From Cryptomeria japonica (taxonomy: Eukaryota; Streptophyta; Pinopsida; Cupressales; Cupressaceae), in NCBI RefSeq assembly GCF_030272615.1, contig NC_081407.1, positions 269,006,575 through 269,070,574 of the forward strand: a DNA stretch of 64,000 bases, in the 5' to 3' direction. Made by a program: the position numbers and the translations under genes. The notes below the pieces were generated by a model. The model did not search any database. It was not told where the DNA came from and worked only from the letters and a program-made list of their open reading frames with translations. Positions 21,948-36,330 of the stretch are shown here, piece by piece (the first letter of the stretch is position 1; every line of letters starts with the position of its first letter).

Positions 21948-23900
21948 AAAAACTTTATCTCAATTACCAAATAAATAAGAGATTTTATATATAGAACTAT
22001 GTGTTGTAAACCATAAATTATGGGCTAGAACCATGACTCAAAAATGGCACCTAGCCTAAGGTGTCAAATTCCAACATTTTATTCCAAAGGAGTAAACCAA
22101 CAATTTTTAAAGGATACCAAAGTAGATCATGTTTTTTTTATAAACCATTCCTTAAACCAAGAACTCCATTTTAGATTTTCTATCTCCATTCAAATATGAT
22201 CTATGACATGCCATAACATGCATCATAAATTGATCAAGTCAATTCAGAGGTGTAAAACCCCTCTTACATACTCTTATGTGTATCAGAGGATTTTCATAAG
22301 ATCTCTTATGCATCTTACAATATCATAAGATTCTCCTATACATGTTTATGAAATTAAACACTCATATATATCATACATTATATCACCCATGGAAAAATGA
22401 CTATGTCAAAGTGTGACACCATTTTCCACTAGAGATCACAAATACCATTAAATAATAATAAATAAGATGTAAAGGAGTACAATCAACATGTCATGTATGG
22501 TAGATGACAATCGTGATATCCTAATGCACCATATTTTATAACATATATGACCTGATATTAGAGAGATATTTTTGAAGGGCTTGAATAAGATAGTATCTTA
22601 CTCAAATATAAGAAATAAAATGCATCACTTTCTCTACTAAGAATAGCTATGCTCAAACTAAGGTGAGATGAAAAACAATAATTATACCTGCATACATTTT
22701 CCACATGTTTCATGTTGGGGATTTGATATAGTTCTATTTTCTTACAACTTCAACAAGTGTCAATGAATGAAAAATATTTAGATCATGTAATATATGTATC
22801 TATGGCACTTTATGGAGTGGTGGTCTCTTCATTATATGAAGAAAAACACATCATTCTATTTTTTGTATCCATTGAAATAAAAAATAAACTACATAGCATG
22901 AGAGGTAGTTTAAGTAATAGGTTACAACATTCTTGTGCATTGATAGTGTAACTATTGTTTGAGTTAAGAATTTCTATAAGTCTTAGCAAAAAAAATGTTT
23001 TCCCAGTTCAATAATCATTCACACATGAATCAACATTTCTTGGTAGATCTTAAAGTGACATTCAACTTTAGTGGCATATTTAGTTATGTAATTTTAACTT
23101 TATATGATAGGAGAGTTCATAAGATTATAATAAACATTTGTTGACCAAATCTAAAGAAGGTTGATTTATGGATGTTAATCATGTAATCATTCCATGTAAC
23201 AAAGTATCATATGCAACCACTCTTTATAATATGTTAAACTAGAGTAGACCTACAAATCCAATGAGATTTATAATGAAAACCAATAATGAGACTTTTATCT
23301 ATAATTATGTAGCTTTAGGACATTTGGTGTGTCATTGAATAGAATTCAACAACTCCATCTTCTTAGAAAAGAGATTAGTTGTGATGATTGTTGCTATATC
23401 CAACAAGAAAGGGTCATCAAGAATATACCAATGGATAATTGGGTTTCTTTAGATGGTCTCTGAAGGTCAACCATTAAAATATAAAGATCAATATATCATA
23501 GAAAAATTTGAACATCCTATTTTTTGGAAAATCCCTATGGAAATAAGGTCATGAACATTTGTGATCCTTTATAATGGTTCTCGGTGAGGTTCAAGACATA
23601 TCATCATATAATTTATGTTATTGTCACACTCAATTAGAAGAAAAAATCCAACCTAAATGATCACATGGTATAACTTTACTTGACCTTAGTCCTAAAGGTC
23701 CTTATGCTTCAAATATTTGAATTAAAACACATCAATTAGTTAGTAATATTCTCAACTAGTAAATTTATTGCAACTACTCATGGAGGTCCACAACCATACT
23801 ATGAAGGTTGTCTTCCTTTTCTGTCACAAAGATAACCAATATATAAATTTCTTCAATGATACATAATAAGATTTAGCAAGAATTGAAAGAATCAAGGATA
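21948..23900. other. AT-rich sequence, no recognised feature
   Basis: I see no coding frame with recognisable domains, no LTR pair and no tandem structure. A 64-codon frame near 22757-22951 has no recognisable motif and begins in AT-rich context. It may be old, decayed repeat DNA. Confidence 0.5.
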
Positions 23901-23939
23901 CTAATCAAATCTATTTTCTTGGCATCTCAAAAGATGTAG

Positions 23940-24480
23940 AGCATGTATATAATGCATTCTTACCTCTTTGATGCATGGTTTTTTGAAAATATGCCAATAG
24001 GGAGGAGTGTATTAAATCCCATTTAAAATAAACTCTTTGGTGTTATAGTCATTAAATGCGGACAAAGTAATAGGGAAAATGATAAATAGCATCACTTGGT
24101 TGATGAGTCCAAATTGTGGAAGAAAGAAAAACATGTTATCATAAAAATATATAACGCATAAAATAATTTCTTGTCACCTTTTCAATGTTGATTGTTTAAT
24201 AATAATAATAATAGTGCAAATAGGCAAGATTTTGAGAAAGGGCATTGCAAATAAACCCTTAGATGTTATATGTATTAATAGGAGAGAAACTAATAGCGGC
24301 CAATTGATCTATAGCATCACTTGGTCAATTGACGCCAAATTGCAGGAATCTATGAATGTCTTATGCGTATCTAAATAGCTAGGAGGACAACCATGAATAA
24401 ATATCTTTTCTCTAGTAAATGTTCTCAAGGATTAACATATCTTCCATGATTATGTGTGTGTTGCATAAAGTATTTTCAAG
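23940..24480. repeat. ~250-bp tandem module U, two units
   Basis: Two diverged units begin near 23960 and 24210. Each has a ...AAATAAAC(T/C)CTT(T/A)GGTGTTATA word, AATTGATCTATAGCATCACTTGGT and a closing CAAATTG. Related single or paired units lie at 5640-5760, 28640-28810 and 28890-29040. Confidence 0.6.
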
Positions 24481-25410
24481 CACATTTTAAAAGGTCTAAT
24501 AGAGAATGTTAGGGACTAGGAGTGGAAGGTGATGACGGAGGTGCATATTCATCAAGATAGACATCCTTATAGTATGGAGTTTTAGCAAGCTTATATACTA
24601 AGGTTACGAGAACATGTGTGCAACTAACACAAAAGTAGTTTTATGCTCTACATTTTTTTTCTATAGAATTATAATGTCCAATTGGCTAACATGCCTAGGT
24701 AAATTTTTCATGAAAACAATAATTTCTTATGGAAAGCTATGAATATGATCACTATCCTTTAGTTTCTCTTCAATTGCACGACTAACTTGAAGAATTGAAT
24801 GTAACCTTGCTGGTAGCATCTCCTCAACTAAAACTAAGTTTTACAAACAAATAGATTATTTTATAGTGTCCATATTATTCCACTTAAGAATAGAACATAG
24901 AGCATTGAACATTGTATTTTTTATTTTTTTTTGTCGATCCCTAGATAACTCTATGCACATAGAAAATGTGAGGTCGTTACTCTATTCTTATTTAGAACCC
25001 TTTTATGTTCATTTATTTGTCTGAATTACTCATAATTTATCTCTATTTTAATCTCAACTTTTGAAATAAAAGAATACTAATTATACTTCAAATACGCTGG
25101 TTTTGGTTGAACAAGCGATCTTTAGAATATTACCATCATCCATACAAGCTGGAGTCATGCCTTTGATTCTCGTAATTAGTACATTTAGATAGGAAGACGT
25201 ACCCCATCAGTTTGGCAAGGTGAGTGTGACAACTTTCTGTGAGATGTCCGGCCCAACTGAGTTGAGGAAACACAACGAAGCATTCTACAGCTTCAAACAG
25301 AATCGAACTTAATAAGAATGGCCCACCTGAGGAGTACGAGAAGAAATTTAGCTTACGAGTAGCTTTAGAAGCAGATCAATATTTATAATCTTGATTTGAC
25401 AAACACTGGT
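24481..25410. repeat. Module V copy, noncoding
   Basis: Matches 29100-29990 with moderate divergence: CATATTCATCAAGATAGACATC, GAAGACGTACCCCATCAG and TGTCCGGCCCAACTGAGTTG occur in the same order. No gene is supported. Confidence 0.6.
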
Positions 25411-26075
25411 CTGCAGAAAATATAGGTGGTCTGTTTATGTCGACGTACAGATTTCATGTTTGAATGGCTGTAGTTGTTGCATGGGATTAACTTGTTGATG
25501 CAACGCGTCGTGAAGAGAAGGTGAGGGGCTCTCATCTGGTCAAGAATTTTTTTCTAATATTTAAGACAGCATGAAATAAGGGAGATGATAAAATGTCGGT
25601 AATGACTTGATGTAAGAATGGACCAGTTGACAAGCGTTTGCTGGACTGGTATGTTCGACAGAAATGAGTTCTATGTGACTGCTTACTGATGCATTGCTAA
25701 CAACCGGACACACTCGTGGAAAGTATTAGTACTTTCTTAGGAGTTTGTTTGTCATCTATATTGTACAATAAATTAAACAGTTCAGTTCCTGTATTGTACA
25801 GCAAATTCAAAAGGTGATAAAAGACATATTTGTTCTGCATCATTCCAATGTTAGTTTTTCTCCCCTTCTTTACCGTTGATCTCACTGTTAAAAGCTTTTC
25901 TCACTGTGGGAGCAACGTCTATTCATCGATGTACCCGTGCAAAGCCTTTTTCTATTATGGAAGTAGCATTTATGGATAATTGATGTACCCCTTGCAAAGC
26001 TTATCTTACAGTGGGTCCTGCTCCCCTTCTAGATAGTTTATCTTATATTATTGACTTCCCTATTGCAGAAATTTT
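25411..26075. repeat. Modules T, R and start of S
   Basis: CGTACAGATTTCATGTTTG (T), GAGAAGGTGAGGGGCTCT, TTCTTAGGAGTTTG...GTACAATAAATTAAACAG (R) and ~53-bp repeats to about 26060. At about 26076 the sequence jumps in the CCTATACCAAT word into the duplicated block, marking a recombination junction. Confidence 0.65.
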
Positions 26076-28812
26076 CCTATACCAATAATTGGGAAAAATT
26101 GTGAATTTCCTCTAAGGTAAGTCAATTCCTTCCCCATATTAACATCAAATGCATGCGAATCATGAAAATTATAGATGAAGACTTGTTCCTATTTTCTTCA
26201 ACATGATATTGTATTTGAAGAACACTTAAAGATATAATAAATTCAACTAGATGATCTAATGTAATCATGTATATTATCAAAAATTTATAGTTCTTGACGC
26301 CTTGTATAATTGAAATAAGTAACTATGCTTTATAGTACTATTCAATTTTAAATGTTCAATTCAATGATTTATACTACTTGCTTATTGGTGTAATGTTGTT
26401 GACAAGAAAGAAAAAATTAAGATGGTTATGTGATGATGGAAAAAGAGAAGGTGAGGGGCTCTAATCCAGATGGTTAAGATTTATTTTCTAATATTTAAGA
26501 TTGTATGAAATAATGACCTGGTGTAAGGACAGGGCAGTTCAGAGGCATCTGCTAGAGAGACAATTTCTGCTTGACTGCTTACCGATGAATTGCTGTCACC
26601 CAGACACACTCGTGGAAAATAGTAGACCTTTCTTAGGAGTGTTCTTGTCATCTATATTGCAAAATAAATTAAATAGTTCAGTTCCTGTATTGTACAACAA
26701 ATTAAAAAGGTGTGAAAAAATATGTTTTCTGTACATTGTTCTAATGGTACCTAGCTCTCCTCCCCTTCTTTACCGTTGATCGTAGTGTTGATGTACCTGT
26801 TGTAAAGCTTTTCTTATCACGGGAACAACATTTACTCATTGATGTGCCCATTGCAAAGATTTCTATTATGTAAGCAACATCTATGGATAATTGATGTACC
26901 TCTTACAGAGCTTTTCTTACTGTGGGTCCTGCTTCCCTTCTAAATGGTTAAGCCCATATGATTGACGTCCCTATTGCAGAGGTATTAGCCTTATCAGTTG
27001 AATTACCATAGTTCAAATTTAATACCCGTTGTAAAGCTTTTCACTGTGTGGGAATGCATTGTGTTTCTTTGCAAAGCTTTCACTATGAGTCTACGAGAAG
27101 GAACCATACATTACAGTATTGAAAAAAAAAATTAATTCTGAGATCAATTTTGTATATGATCATGCCATTTATTGTAATTTGAATTATACTACTTGTAAAG
27201 CTTTTGTTACTATAGAGAAATACATCACCTCTTATTGTAATGCTCTCACTATAAGAGCACATCTACAGTATCCATTACAAAGCATTTTCCACTGTGGGAA
27301 TGCATCTACAAATCATTGATGTACTTGTTACAAAGCTTCTTCCGTAGTTAGAACACATCTAAAATATGTATAGTTAAGATTTTCCTAATATAAGAATATA
27401 TCTACAATGCTTGTTGCAAATCTCAAATCTTTTCCCACCATGAGAACACTGCATCTACAAATCAGAAATTGCATCTATCAATCATCATTGATGTGCTCAT
27501 TGCAAAGCTTTTCTCACGATGGAAATACATCTACTTCTTTTCCTACTATGAAATGCATATACAATAATTGATATACTCAATTACAGAAGTTTTTCTATAA
27601 GAGGAATACATCTACAAATAATTGATGCAATTAGTAGTTTTTATGATCTACACTTTTTCCTATATAATTATAATGTCCAATTGTTGACATGCCTAGGTAG
27701 ATTTTTCGAGATAAAAATACAATGGTCACCATATTTTAATTTCCGTCAACGTACAGATTTCATGTTTGCATGGCTGTAGTTGTTGCATGGGATTACCTCG
27801 TTGATGCAACGGTTCGTGTTGATGGCAGCAGAGAAGGTGAGGGGCTGTAATCTGGACGGTCGACAATTCTTTTCTATTATTTAAGAGGGCATGAAAATGT
27901 TGGGAAGTTGAGAGGAGTCTGCTGGACTGACATATCCGACAGAAACGAGATCTATGTGACTGCTTACTGATGCATTGCTATCACCTAAACACACTTGTGG
28001 AAAATATTAGTACTTTCTTAGGAGTTTGCTCGTCATCTGTATTGTACAATAAATTAAACAGATCAGTTTCTGTATTGTACAGCAAATTAAAAAGCCGTGA
28101 AAAGATATGTTTGCTCTGCATCATTCCAATGGTAGTTTTCCTCCCCTTCTTTACCGTTGATCCCACTCTTTGAACGCTTTTCTAATCACGGGAAAAGCCT
28201 CTATTCACATCATAGATATTCTACTACTCTAGATGGAAAAAGATCTCACATGATATATGGATGTACATTTTTCTTCCCATTAAATTACTACAACCAAGAT
28301 ATATTTGACTGAAACTTGTAGAATAATTTGTACCATTTGTGCTTGATATAGTTTATTGGTGCGTTTTGTGATTACTATTGGTTAGACTAGACTTAGTGTT
28401 AGTTTATTTGTATAAAGGTACACTACCGTTTGGGAAATGGGTGTCTTGGTTTGGTATGAGATTAAGATGGATGTTGGGATTGTATTCTATGAGTTGTACT
28501 CTTAGGTTACACTCATTGTTTGGTCTCTTTTTGTGTATGATCATCCTTAATTTATTTATGTTCATATTATATTTAGTTTTTTTAATTAATATGGTCAAGC
28601 TTATTATCATGACATCTCAAAATATATAGAACATATTTAATATATTTTAATTTCTTTGATGTATAGTTATTTAAAATATCATTGTCAATAGAGAGAAGTG
28701 CATTATACGTCATTTTAAAGAACCCTTTAGTGTTATGCTCATTAATTAGGAAGAAAATAAGAGGGGTCAATTGATCCATAACATCACTTGGTCTATCAAG
28801 GTCAAATTGTAA
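26076..28812. repeat. 2.7-kb duplicated block, copy B
   Basis: Near-identical to 3035-5770 and in the same orientation. It includes the ~53-bp repeats (26800-27640), with a few tens of bases missing around 27420-27560 and one extra internal repeat unit near 28045 compared with copy A. No coding content. Confidence 0.8.
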
Positions 28813-29995
28813 GAAAGCCAAAGTAGTTATCGTGGTATATAAAAAAGAAATAGAGCATACCCCATTTTAATTTAACCTCTTTAATGCATGATTTCTTGAA
28901 AAAAATAGTACCACTAGGTAAGAGTGTGGGAAATTCCATTGCAAATAAACCTTTTGATGTTATACTTATTAACTAGAGAGAAAATAATAGGGGGTGATTG
29001 ATCCATATCATCATTGGTTAATTCAAATGAAATTCATAAGATGAATCTATTATACTTATCTACACACAAATAAGAGAGGGACTATGAATGAATATCATTT
29101 CTCTAGTCCATGTTACATGGGTGTGTTGTGTAGGGTAGCTTCAAGGAAATTTGAAAAGGTATATTAGAGCATGTTAGAAGCATCTACATAAGCACAAGGT
29201 AATGATGATAGTGCATATTCATCAAGATAGACATCTTTATAAGATGAATTATTTGCAAAATCGTGCTTCAAAACTATGTGAACATGATGTGGAATTAATA
29301 GTTTTTATTCTTCACACTTTTTTTTCTATACAATTATAATGTCTAATAGCTTCACATGCCCAGATAGATTTTTCATAATAATAATATATTCTAAAAAGCT
29401 AAAAATATGATCGCTATACTTTAATTTCCCTTTTCCCACCCTATACACCCCTAATGTGAAGAATTAGGTTTACCCTTGCTAGTTGGATCTCCTCACCTTG
29501 AGTTAGGTTATTATTTCCTACCATGTTATTCCACTTCATGACAAAATTTACATTTCGATTGGAGAAACATCTACAACATAGAGTATTGGCATTAACTCCC
29601 TATTCACATATAAAAATGTGAGATTGTTGACCCATTCTTATCTCAAACTGCATTTCTTTGTCTGAATTACTCCTACCTAATTTATTTAAGGTAAGCATTT
29701 CCATACTCTTCGCCTACATCTTTAAAAAGTTACCACATCCACAGAAACTCGAGTCCTTTGACTCTCTACAGTGAGAACGCAATTAATACAGATTGGAAGA
29801 CGTACCCCATCAGATTTGCAAGGTCAGAGTGACAACTTTCTATTAGATGTCCGGCCCAACTGAGTTGAGGAAACATGCACAACGAAGCATTCTACAGCTT
29901 CAAAACAGAATCGACCTTAACCCACCTGGGGAGCACCAGAATAAAATTAGCTTTCGAGTAGCTTTAGAAGCAGACCAATATCTATAATCTTGTGA
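28813..29995. repeat. Modules U and V, second set
   Basis: Second U unit (about 28890-29040), then the V module matching 24481-25410. No gene is supported. Confidence 0.55.
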
Positions 29996-30290
29996 AGATA
30001 CAGATTTCATGTTCAATATGGAACAGTTTAAATTACAGACATTAAGCTTACATTTTTAAGTTTAAAAGTATTAAACACTTAGAATTGACAGTTATTTTCT
30101 AGGTTTAATATGTTGCTTAATGTGTATGGTCACACTAAGAATACATTTTTAAATTTAAAAATGTTAAACACTTAAAATTGACTAACATTCTTTAAACTTA
30201 ATATATTACTTAATGTATGTTATTTAAGATTGACCATCGAACACTGATCTAATGACTGTAGTTGTTATATGAGATTACTCGTTGATAAAA
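29996..30290. other. AT-rich tandem-like stretch
   Basis: Two diverged copies of a ~100-bp unit with CATTTTTAAGTTTAAAAGTATTAAACACTTA and TTAATATGTTGCTTAATGTGTATG-like halves (30050-30240, words given loosely). No gene. Confidence 0.4.
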
Positions 30291-31990
30291 TCGTAGTTTG
30301 TTTTTCATCTGTATTGTACAATAAATTAAACAGTTCAGTTCCTGTATTGTACATCAAATTTAAAAGCTGTGAAAAAACATGTTTGCTCTGCATCATTCCA
30401 ATGGTAGTTCTCCTCCCCTTCTTTACCGTTGATCTCACTGTTGAATGCTTTTCTTATCATGGGAGCAACGTCTATTGTGAAAGCAGCATCTATGAATCAT
30501 TGATGTACCCGTTGCAAAGTTTTTCTTACTGTGGGTCCTCCTCCCGTTCTAGGTAGTTTACTTCATATTATTGACGTTCTTATTGTAGAGATTTTTTCCC
30601 TATCAGTTTAATTCTCTATATCAATATTTTTATCACATTCAATGATCTATCATTATCGAAAGTCATATCATATATCATAGTTTGAATTTTTATTTTTGGC
30701 GTAAAAGCTTTTTCTAATATGAAAACACATTGTGAAGCTTCTCTTACTATATGGGAATACAAAGCTATCACCATAAGAACACATCTATTATGAGAATACA
30801 TTGTAAATCTTTTTGCTTCTTACTGCAAAGCTCTCACTATGGGAACACATCTAAAATGTCCATTACAAATATTTTCCTATGGTGGGAACATTTGTTTATC
30901 ATTAATGGGCTGATTGCAAAGCTTTTCTCATTATGGAAATGCATCTTTGAATCATTGATGTGCTTATTTCAAAGCTTTTTCCACAATTAGTACACATCTA
31001 CAACATCTATAGTAAAGATTTTCCTAGTATACAAATGCATCTACAATGTCTATTTTAAAACTCTTTATACTATGAGAATGTATCTACAAATCATTAACTT
31101 GTGCCTATTGCAAAGATTTCCCACTATGGGAACACATCTACTAATCGTTGATATGCTCATTGCAAAACTTTCCACTATGGGAATGCAAGCAAAGATTTTC
31201 TCATAGTGGAAATGCATCTATGATACCCTATGAAAATCTTCTACCTCTATGGGAATGCAACTACAAATCATTTATATACATATTGAAATTTTTTCTCCCA
31301 CAATAGCAATGCGAATACAATATCTATTGCAAAGTTTTTCCCACTATGGGCATGCATCTATCAATATTATAAGAAAAATATCCACTATGATAACAACCCC
31401 AAACCACGGGGAATGAATTAGCCAAAATTTACCACCACAATCATTAGGACTATGAGATAGGAACTTGAGGAATGATTGATTTACCCACTATGGGAATGTA
31501 TTTACTTATAATTAATGTGTCTATTGTAAAGCTTTTCTTACTATAGAAATGCCTTTACAAGTCACTGGTTTAAGTTTTGCATTGCTTCTTCCATGATTAG
31601 AATGCATCTATATAATCCATTGCAAAGATTTTTCCAATATAAGAATGTATCTACAATGCGTGTTGCAAAGATTTTCCTGCCAAGGGAACACATCTAGAAA
31701 TCATTGATATGCTTCTTGTAAAACTTTCCCACTATGGGAATGCATCTATGAATCATTGATGTGTTCATTATAAAGCTTTTCTCACCATGGAAATGCATCT
31801 ACATCACCTATTGCAAAGGTTTTTCTACTATAGAACGCTCTACAAATCATTAATGTACTTGTTGCAAATATTTTCCCACAATAGGAATGTATCTACAATA
31901 CCTGTTACAAAACTTTTTTCGCCATGGAAATGCATCTATGAATGTTGTAACAAGTTTTTTCACTATGACAATGACCCTAGACCATGTGAA
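30291..31990. repeat. Module R then long ~53-bp repeat array
   Basis: Counterpart of 5890-6765 plus 9389-9690 without the solo LTR. From about 30440 the CTATGGGAATGCATCTAC units run for about 1.5 kb, the longest uninterrupted S array here. It gives an empty-site comparison for the AGCTT insertion at 6771. Confidence 0.7.
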
Positions 31991-32429
31991 TGAATTGACT
32001 GAAAATCTTCCAACCCAACCACCAAGATAAGAGATAAGGCCATACTAGTTTTGATGGGTACATGTATGGCCTAAATCTAATGATCATGTGACCTTGTTTA
32101 GCTATTTTTATTATAGTTTATAGTTAATTTTTTAGGAGATTTCATCACATGAAAGAGATGATTTTAAATAGTCAATAAAAAATCACACACAAAAATAAAT
32201 AAATAAATACACAAAATAAAATAAAATAATAAAATAAAAGAAAAATTAAAAAAATGTTTTAATATTTGAAAGGTAACATTGAATCGAAATTTTTTCACAA
32301 GACATTTGTGTGAAGAACAAGATCAACTGTCGACCTTATGAAGGTGTACCAACCATTTATTCATTCAAACCTTAAATTACTCATACTATGTGCCCCACAA
32401 TGTAATCCCTAGCCTCAACTATAGTTTAT
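31991..32429. other. Linker, A-rich, no gene
   Basis: Contains an A-rich stretch with AAATAAATAAATA and AAATAAAATAAAATAAT words (32170-32260) and then GAACAAGATCAACTGTCGACC. It corresponds in position to 9690-10140, but lacks the (CT)n run and the SINE found there. Confidence 0.5.
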
Positions 32430-33230
32430 TTTAGTTTGTATAATTCGGAAGGATTTTTACACATATATGACAATATTCACAATTCAATTAAGATCCTCAC
32501 TACCTCTATTATCTGGATCCCTCTTCCAAAATTACTTAGAAATATTATTGTCCTTTACCAAGTTTTTCCATTTATTACCTTGTCCCTTTTGGATCTTTGT
32601 CCATCATATTCCAACCTCCTCAAGAATATCCTCCTCTTTCTTTCTCTCATGAAATTTAATCCACCACTACTTGACCTCCACCAAAATCTTCATCTTCACC
32701 CTTCTTCACTTAGTATTGCACCTACATACATATCAACATAAATAGCTTATGAAAAATAAAATTTTCATATCCATCTTGTCAACATCTTGTTCTTTTGTAT
32801 TCCCAATCCCCTGCATCCCTTTACATCCTGCATGCCAATATATCTATTTGTAATCTACTACAACCCATCAACCAACATCACCATATTTTATTCTACCATG
32901 TTTTGTTGCTCCTTATCTACCAATATTTTCAAGTACTCTAAATGATATACTACAACTATAACTATGTTCTCCTTTGTAGTTATTTTAGCTACAACATTCT
33001 TCCATATGTTTTGAAATAAATGCTTTAGATATAGTTTTATTCTTTTATTCTTCTCTTTTTATGCATCCTCTTGCATGAGGATAACTTCTTTTATGTTGTA
33101 AATAGGACATTCTACTTCATCTTCTTCTCCTGTTTGGCCTTCCTCCATACCTACACATAAATAATAGTAGAAAAATTATGTGGCTCAATATCTCACATAT
33201 TATTTCCTCTTCTTTCTTCTTACTCATTTC
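32430..33230. repeat. Mosaic repeat module P, copy 2
   Basis: Counterpart of 10140-10840. It reads continuously from CTTCATCTTCTTCTCCTG into CCTTCCTCCATACC and is therefore the empty site for the 10840-11332 insertion. Confidence 0.75.
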
Positions 33231-34000
33231 AACTCTCCTCTCCTTTAGAATTCCTAAAATATGAAACATTTTAAAATGCATGTTATCAATGGTTTTCCAA
33301 CTTTTCTTCTTAAAAAGGAACTATCTCCTCTCTAGAAAGATTTTTTTTTATAGCCCTTCTCAAGGCTACCAAAATATACCATAGGATCACATCATAGATA
33401 TTCGTATACTCTAAATGGGAAAAGAGAACACATGATATGTGGACCATGTACATGATATTTCTTTCTATTAAATCACTACAACGGAGATATATATGATTGA
33501 AACTTGTAGAATAATTAGTACAAATTATCACTTATAGGGTATTGTGGTGTGCTTTATGATTACTATTGGTTACACTTTTCTTAAATGTTAGTTTATTTGT
33601 TTAAAGGTACATTGTACTATTTAGGAAATGAGTATCACTCAAGGTGGGTGTTAGGATTGTGTTTAATGTGTTGTATTCTTATGTTTGTGTTCCTTATGTT
33701 GCACTTACTGTCTGTTCTTGTGTCATGCATGTTCATCCTTAGTATATTTATGTTCATATGATATTTAGTTTTTTAGTTGAAGTGTTTTGAAGTGTTGCAT
33801 GATCTACTTTATAAAATTATCTATGGTAGGTGTATCTTTATGAATGTGTGTTGTAAACTTTGTGCTAGGTATTTTCTAATTTTTCAGATCTATGGGTCAT
33901 GTAAATGTTATGAATTAGTTAAAACCGTGAATTAAGAAAAATAATAATTAGTGTCATGAAGTACCTTACTTTTGGATTATAAATGGACATTTCTTTACCT
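33231..34000. repeat. Mosaic repeat module Q, copy 3
   Basis: Diverged copy of 1890-2715 and 11338-12180, and empty at the site of the 2716-2942 insert. It ends near 34000, where similarity to the R module breaks off. Confidence 0.7.
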
Positions 34001-36102
34001 AAGAAAAATCTGTCCTTTTTCACTTAAGGATCTTTTAGATTATATTAATGAATTTCTTGATCTAGGGTGTCTTCCATCCTTTTTTCTAGTGTACAAGGCT
34101 GAAGATTGGGTCACTACTTTGGAATAACTCTTTGTTCCTAAATTTTATCTAATCGCATATATACTAATCTTTTTTATCACTCTCAAAATACAAAATTGAA
34201 TAATGAATATTTTCTTGAAACATTCATATTAAGGCATTCACTCCTTGTCCTTCCACGCTACTTTTTTACTTACTATATTAACTATATTCCTTTGAACTCA
34301 TTTTAAACCTTTCCTTTTCTATCCCATTTACACTATAGTGTAGATGTTGAATATGGTCAAAACAAGGTTCCTTAAACCTATAACTACACTACATGAAACC
34401 CACTTATATAGTGTGTTGTTACCATATTATTTTACCTAGTGTAATGGTGGTAAAACTAGGGTTTCATCGATTAAGATAATAAAACCACTAATTTTACCTT
34501 AGGTACCACTACATTGAAAGAGGGGTGAATCTAATAGATCTAGCCACAATTGAAATAAGAAAAGGGCTGAAATTTTGATTAGTTTCACTAGATTTTAGTT
34601 TACCCCTCTTTCTAGTTGAAGATTGAATGCGAATTACGAAACTAGGGAAAAACAAGGGATAATTGAAGATAGTGAAAACAAACTACTACAGATGTCTCAC
34701 AGAGCCATAAAGTAGGATCTGAGAAAAAGAAGATGTTTAGAAAATGTACCCAGAAGTTCATCTCGATTTTTTGATACTAGGTAGTACAGATTTGCCTTGG
34801 TCCTTCGACTTTTTCTCTATCAAAAACTAAACTTGTTCGTCGTCATCAACCTTGTCGGGATTCCTAAGTACAACTCCTAGGCCAATTTCTTGCACACAAA
34901 AAGAGAGAAGAAAGTGTTGTGGATAGGGGTTTTCCTTAGGTCAAACCATGGTTTAGGAATTAAACTTGAATTGAATAATGTAAATAATGAAGTAAATGCT
35001 AGCAAATATACCCCAGATCTGCAATTATTGATGGAAGGATTGATGATGCAATTCTCTCTAAATCTAATCACAAATGTTGAATGTAATGGCATGACAAATA
35101 GATGAACATGAAAAACCTAATAAAAAACACATGCTTGCATGAAGATTGTTGTAACTTTGCTCCATAATGCTTGAAGGATGAAATACTGTCTTGAATCTCC
35201 AAAAATGTTTAATGATGAATGCTTGACGGATGCACGAATGATAGTATATATGAGTGATGGATGGAGACTTAGATCTAAAATGAATTGATAGGATGTCTTT
35301 ATATAAGGTTCCCTGGGTAAATTACTGATTAGGACAACCTCCAATGGTCAAGTGTAGCCACGGGGACCAAATTCCATTGGAAAAAGAGAGAGTCTACCTA
35401 GTCCCAAATTAGGACCTATTTAAGGGGGACTGGGGCACTGGGGGACACCTTGGTTGTCCAAAAATAGGACCAAAAACTTAAAGGCCAAGGGAGGACAATT
35501 ATAGGATGGGGCCCACCCAGTGGTGTCAATAGCTGACATCAAGGTTGGAGTAAAATGGAACCAAAACGGTCCTAGAGGGAATGAAAATGGGACATGCTAA
35601 AGTAGTAGCACAAACATGAGGTGTAAATTGTACTAGTTACAATTTACAATGCTACATTTAGCCCACACTTTAATTGAAGTACATGATCTTATGCACATGC
35701 TCATGGTAAAGTAGAAAGATGAGAGAGAGAAGCGACTAGGAGCAAGATCACAACGATGTAAGACATCACTAATTTTGATGAACCAAGTCCCCAATCTTAG
35801 GATCTTAACCCACACAATCACATGCAAGGACACACAAAACAAAACAAAGACAAAAAGACAAACAAAGACAAAAGACACACAACACAAGGGATTAGTACTA
35901 AAAACAAATGGCTCCAAGTCAACTAGTTGAAGAGACCTCGATAATCAAATGTCTCAGCTACTAATATCCTTCTCAAAATGCTATCACAAGAACACACGTG
36001 GTCACATAAAAAGAGCAAGAGCATGCATCTAAAAATGATGAACCATGATCCACAAATAACAAAGCAATGAGCTCATGGGGAAGATAAAAGAGAACATGGA
36101 TG
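34001..36102. other. Noncoding region, possible LTR debris
   Basis: No frame with recognisable domains. GGGGGACTGGGGCACTGGGG near 35423 and a run of A/C-rich ACAAAGACAAAAAGACA words (35835-35885) are the only conspicuous features. It may be remains of a minus-strand LTR element, but I cannot define ends or duplications. Confidence 0.4.
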
Positions 36103-36330
36103 CCACATGCTAGCAAGATACATTATGCTAGGTTATCCATGAGAAGAAGAGCTAGAGAGGTCGTGGAATCGATAGACTAGCAAGTTGTGTTATGCTAGGT
36201 GACGCACAAGAACATGAATACACATGAGGCAACAAGATGTGTTATGTTGTGCGATTCATGTAAAGGAGAGTCAGAAAAATGAAGAGTTGAAACATCTAGT
36301 AAGTTGTGTTATGCTAGTCAACTCATCCTA
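36103..36330. repeat. Hairpin-forming minisatellite (four units)
   Basis: Units at about 36111, 36176, 36229 and 36295 share CTAGCAAGTTGTGTTATGCT, whose ends CTAGCA and TGCTAG are complementary. Spacing is 65, 53 and 66 bp. The third unit has lost the stem. Confidence 0.65.

Noticed and set aside
36111-36330. CRISPR-like spaced palindromic repeats
   Set aside because: Only four diverged units in a plant nuclear context, with spacers sharing similarity. It is a minisatellite.
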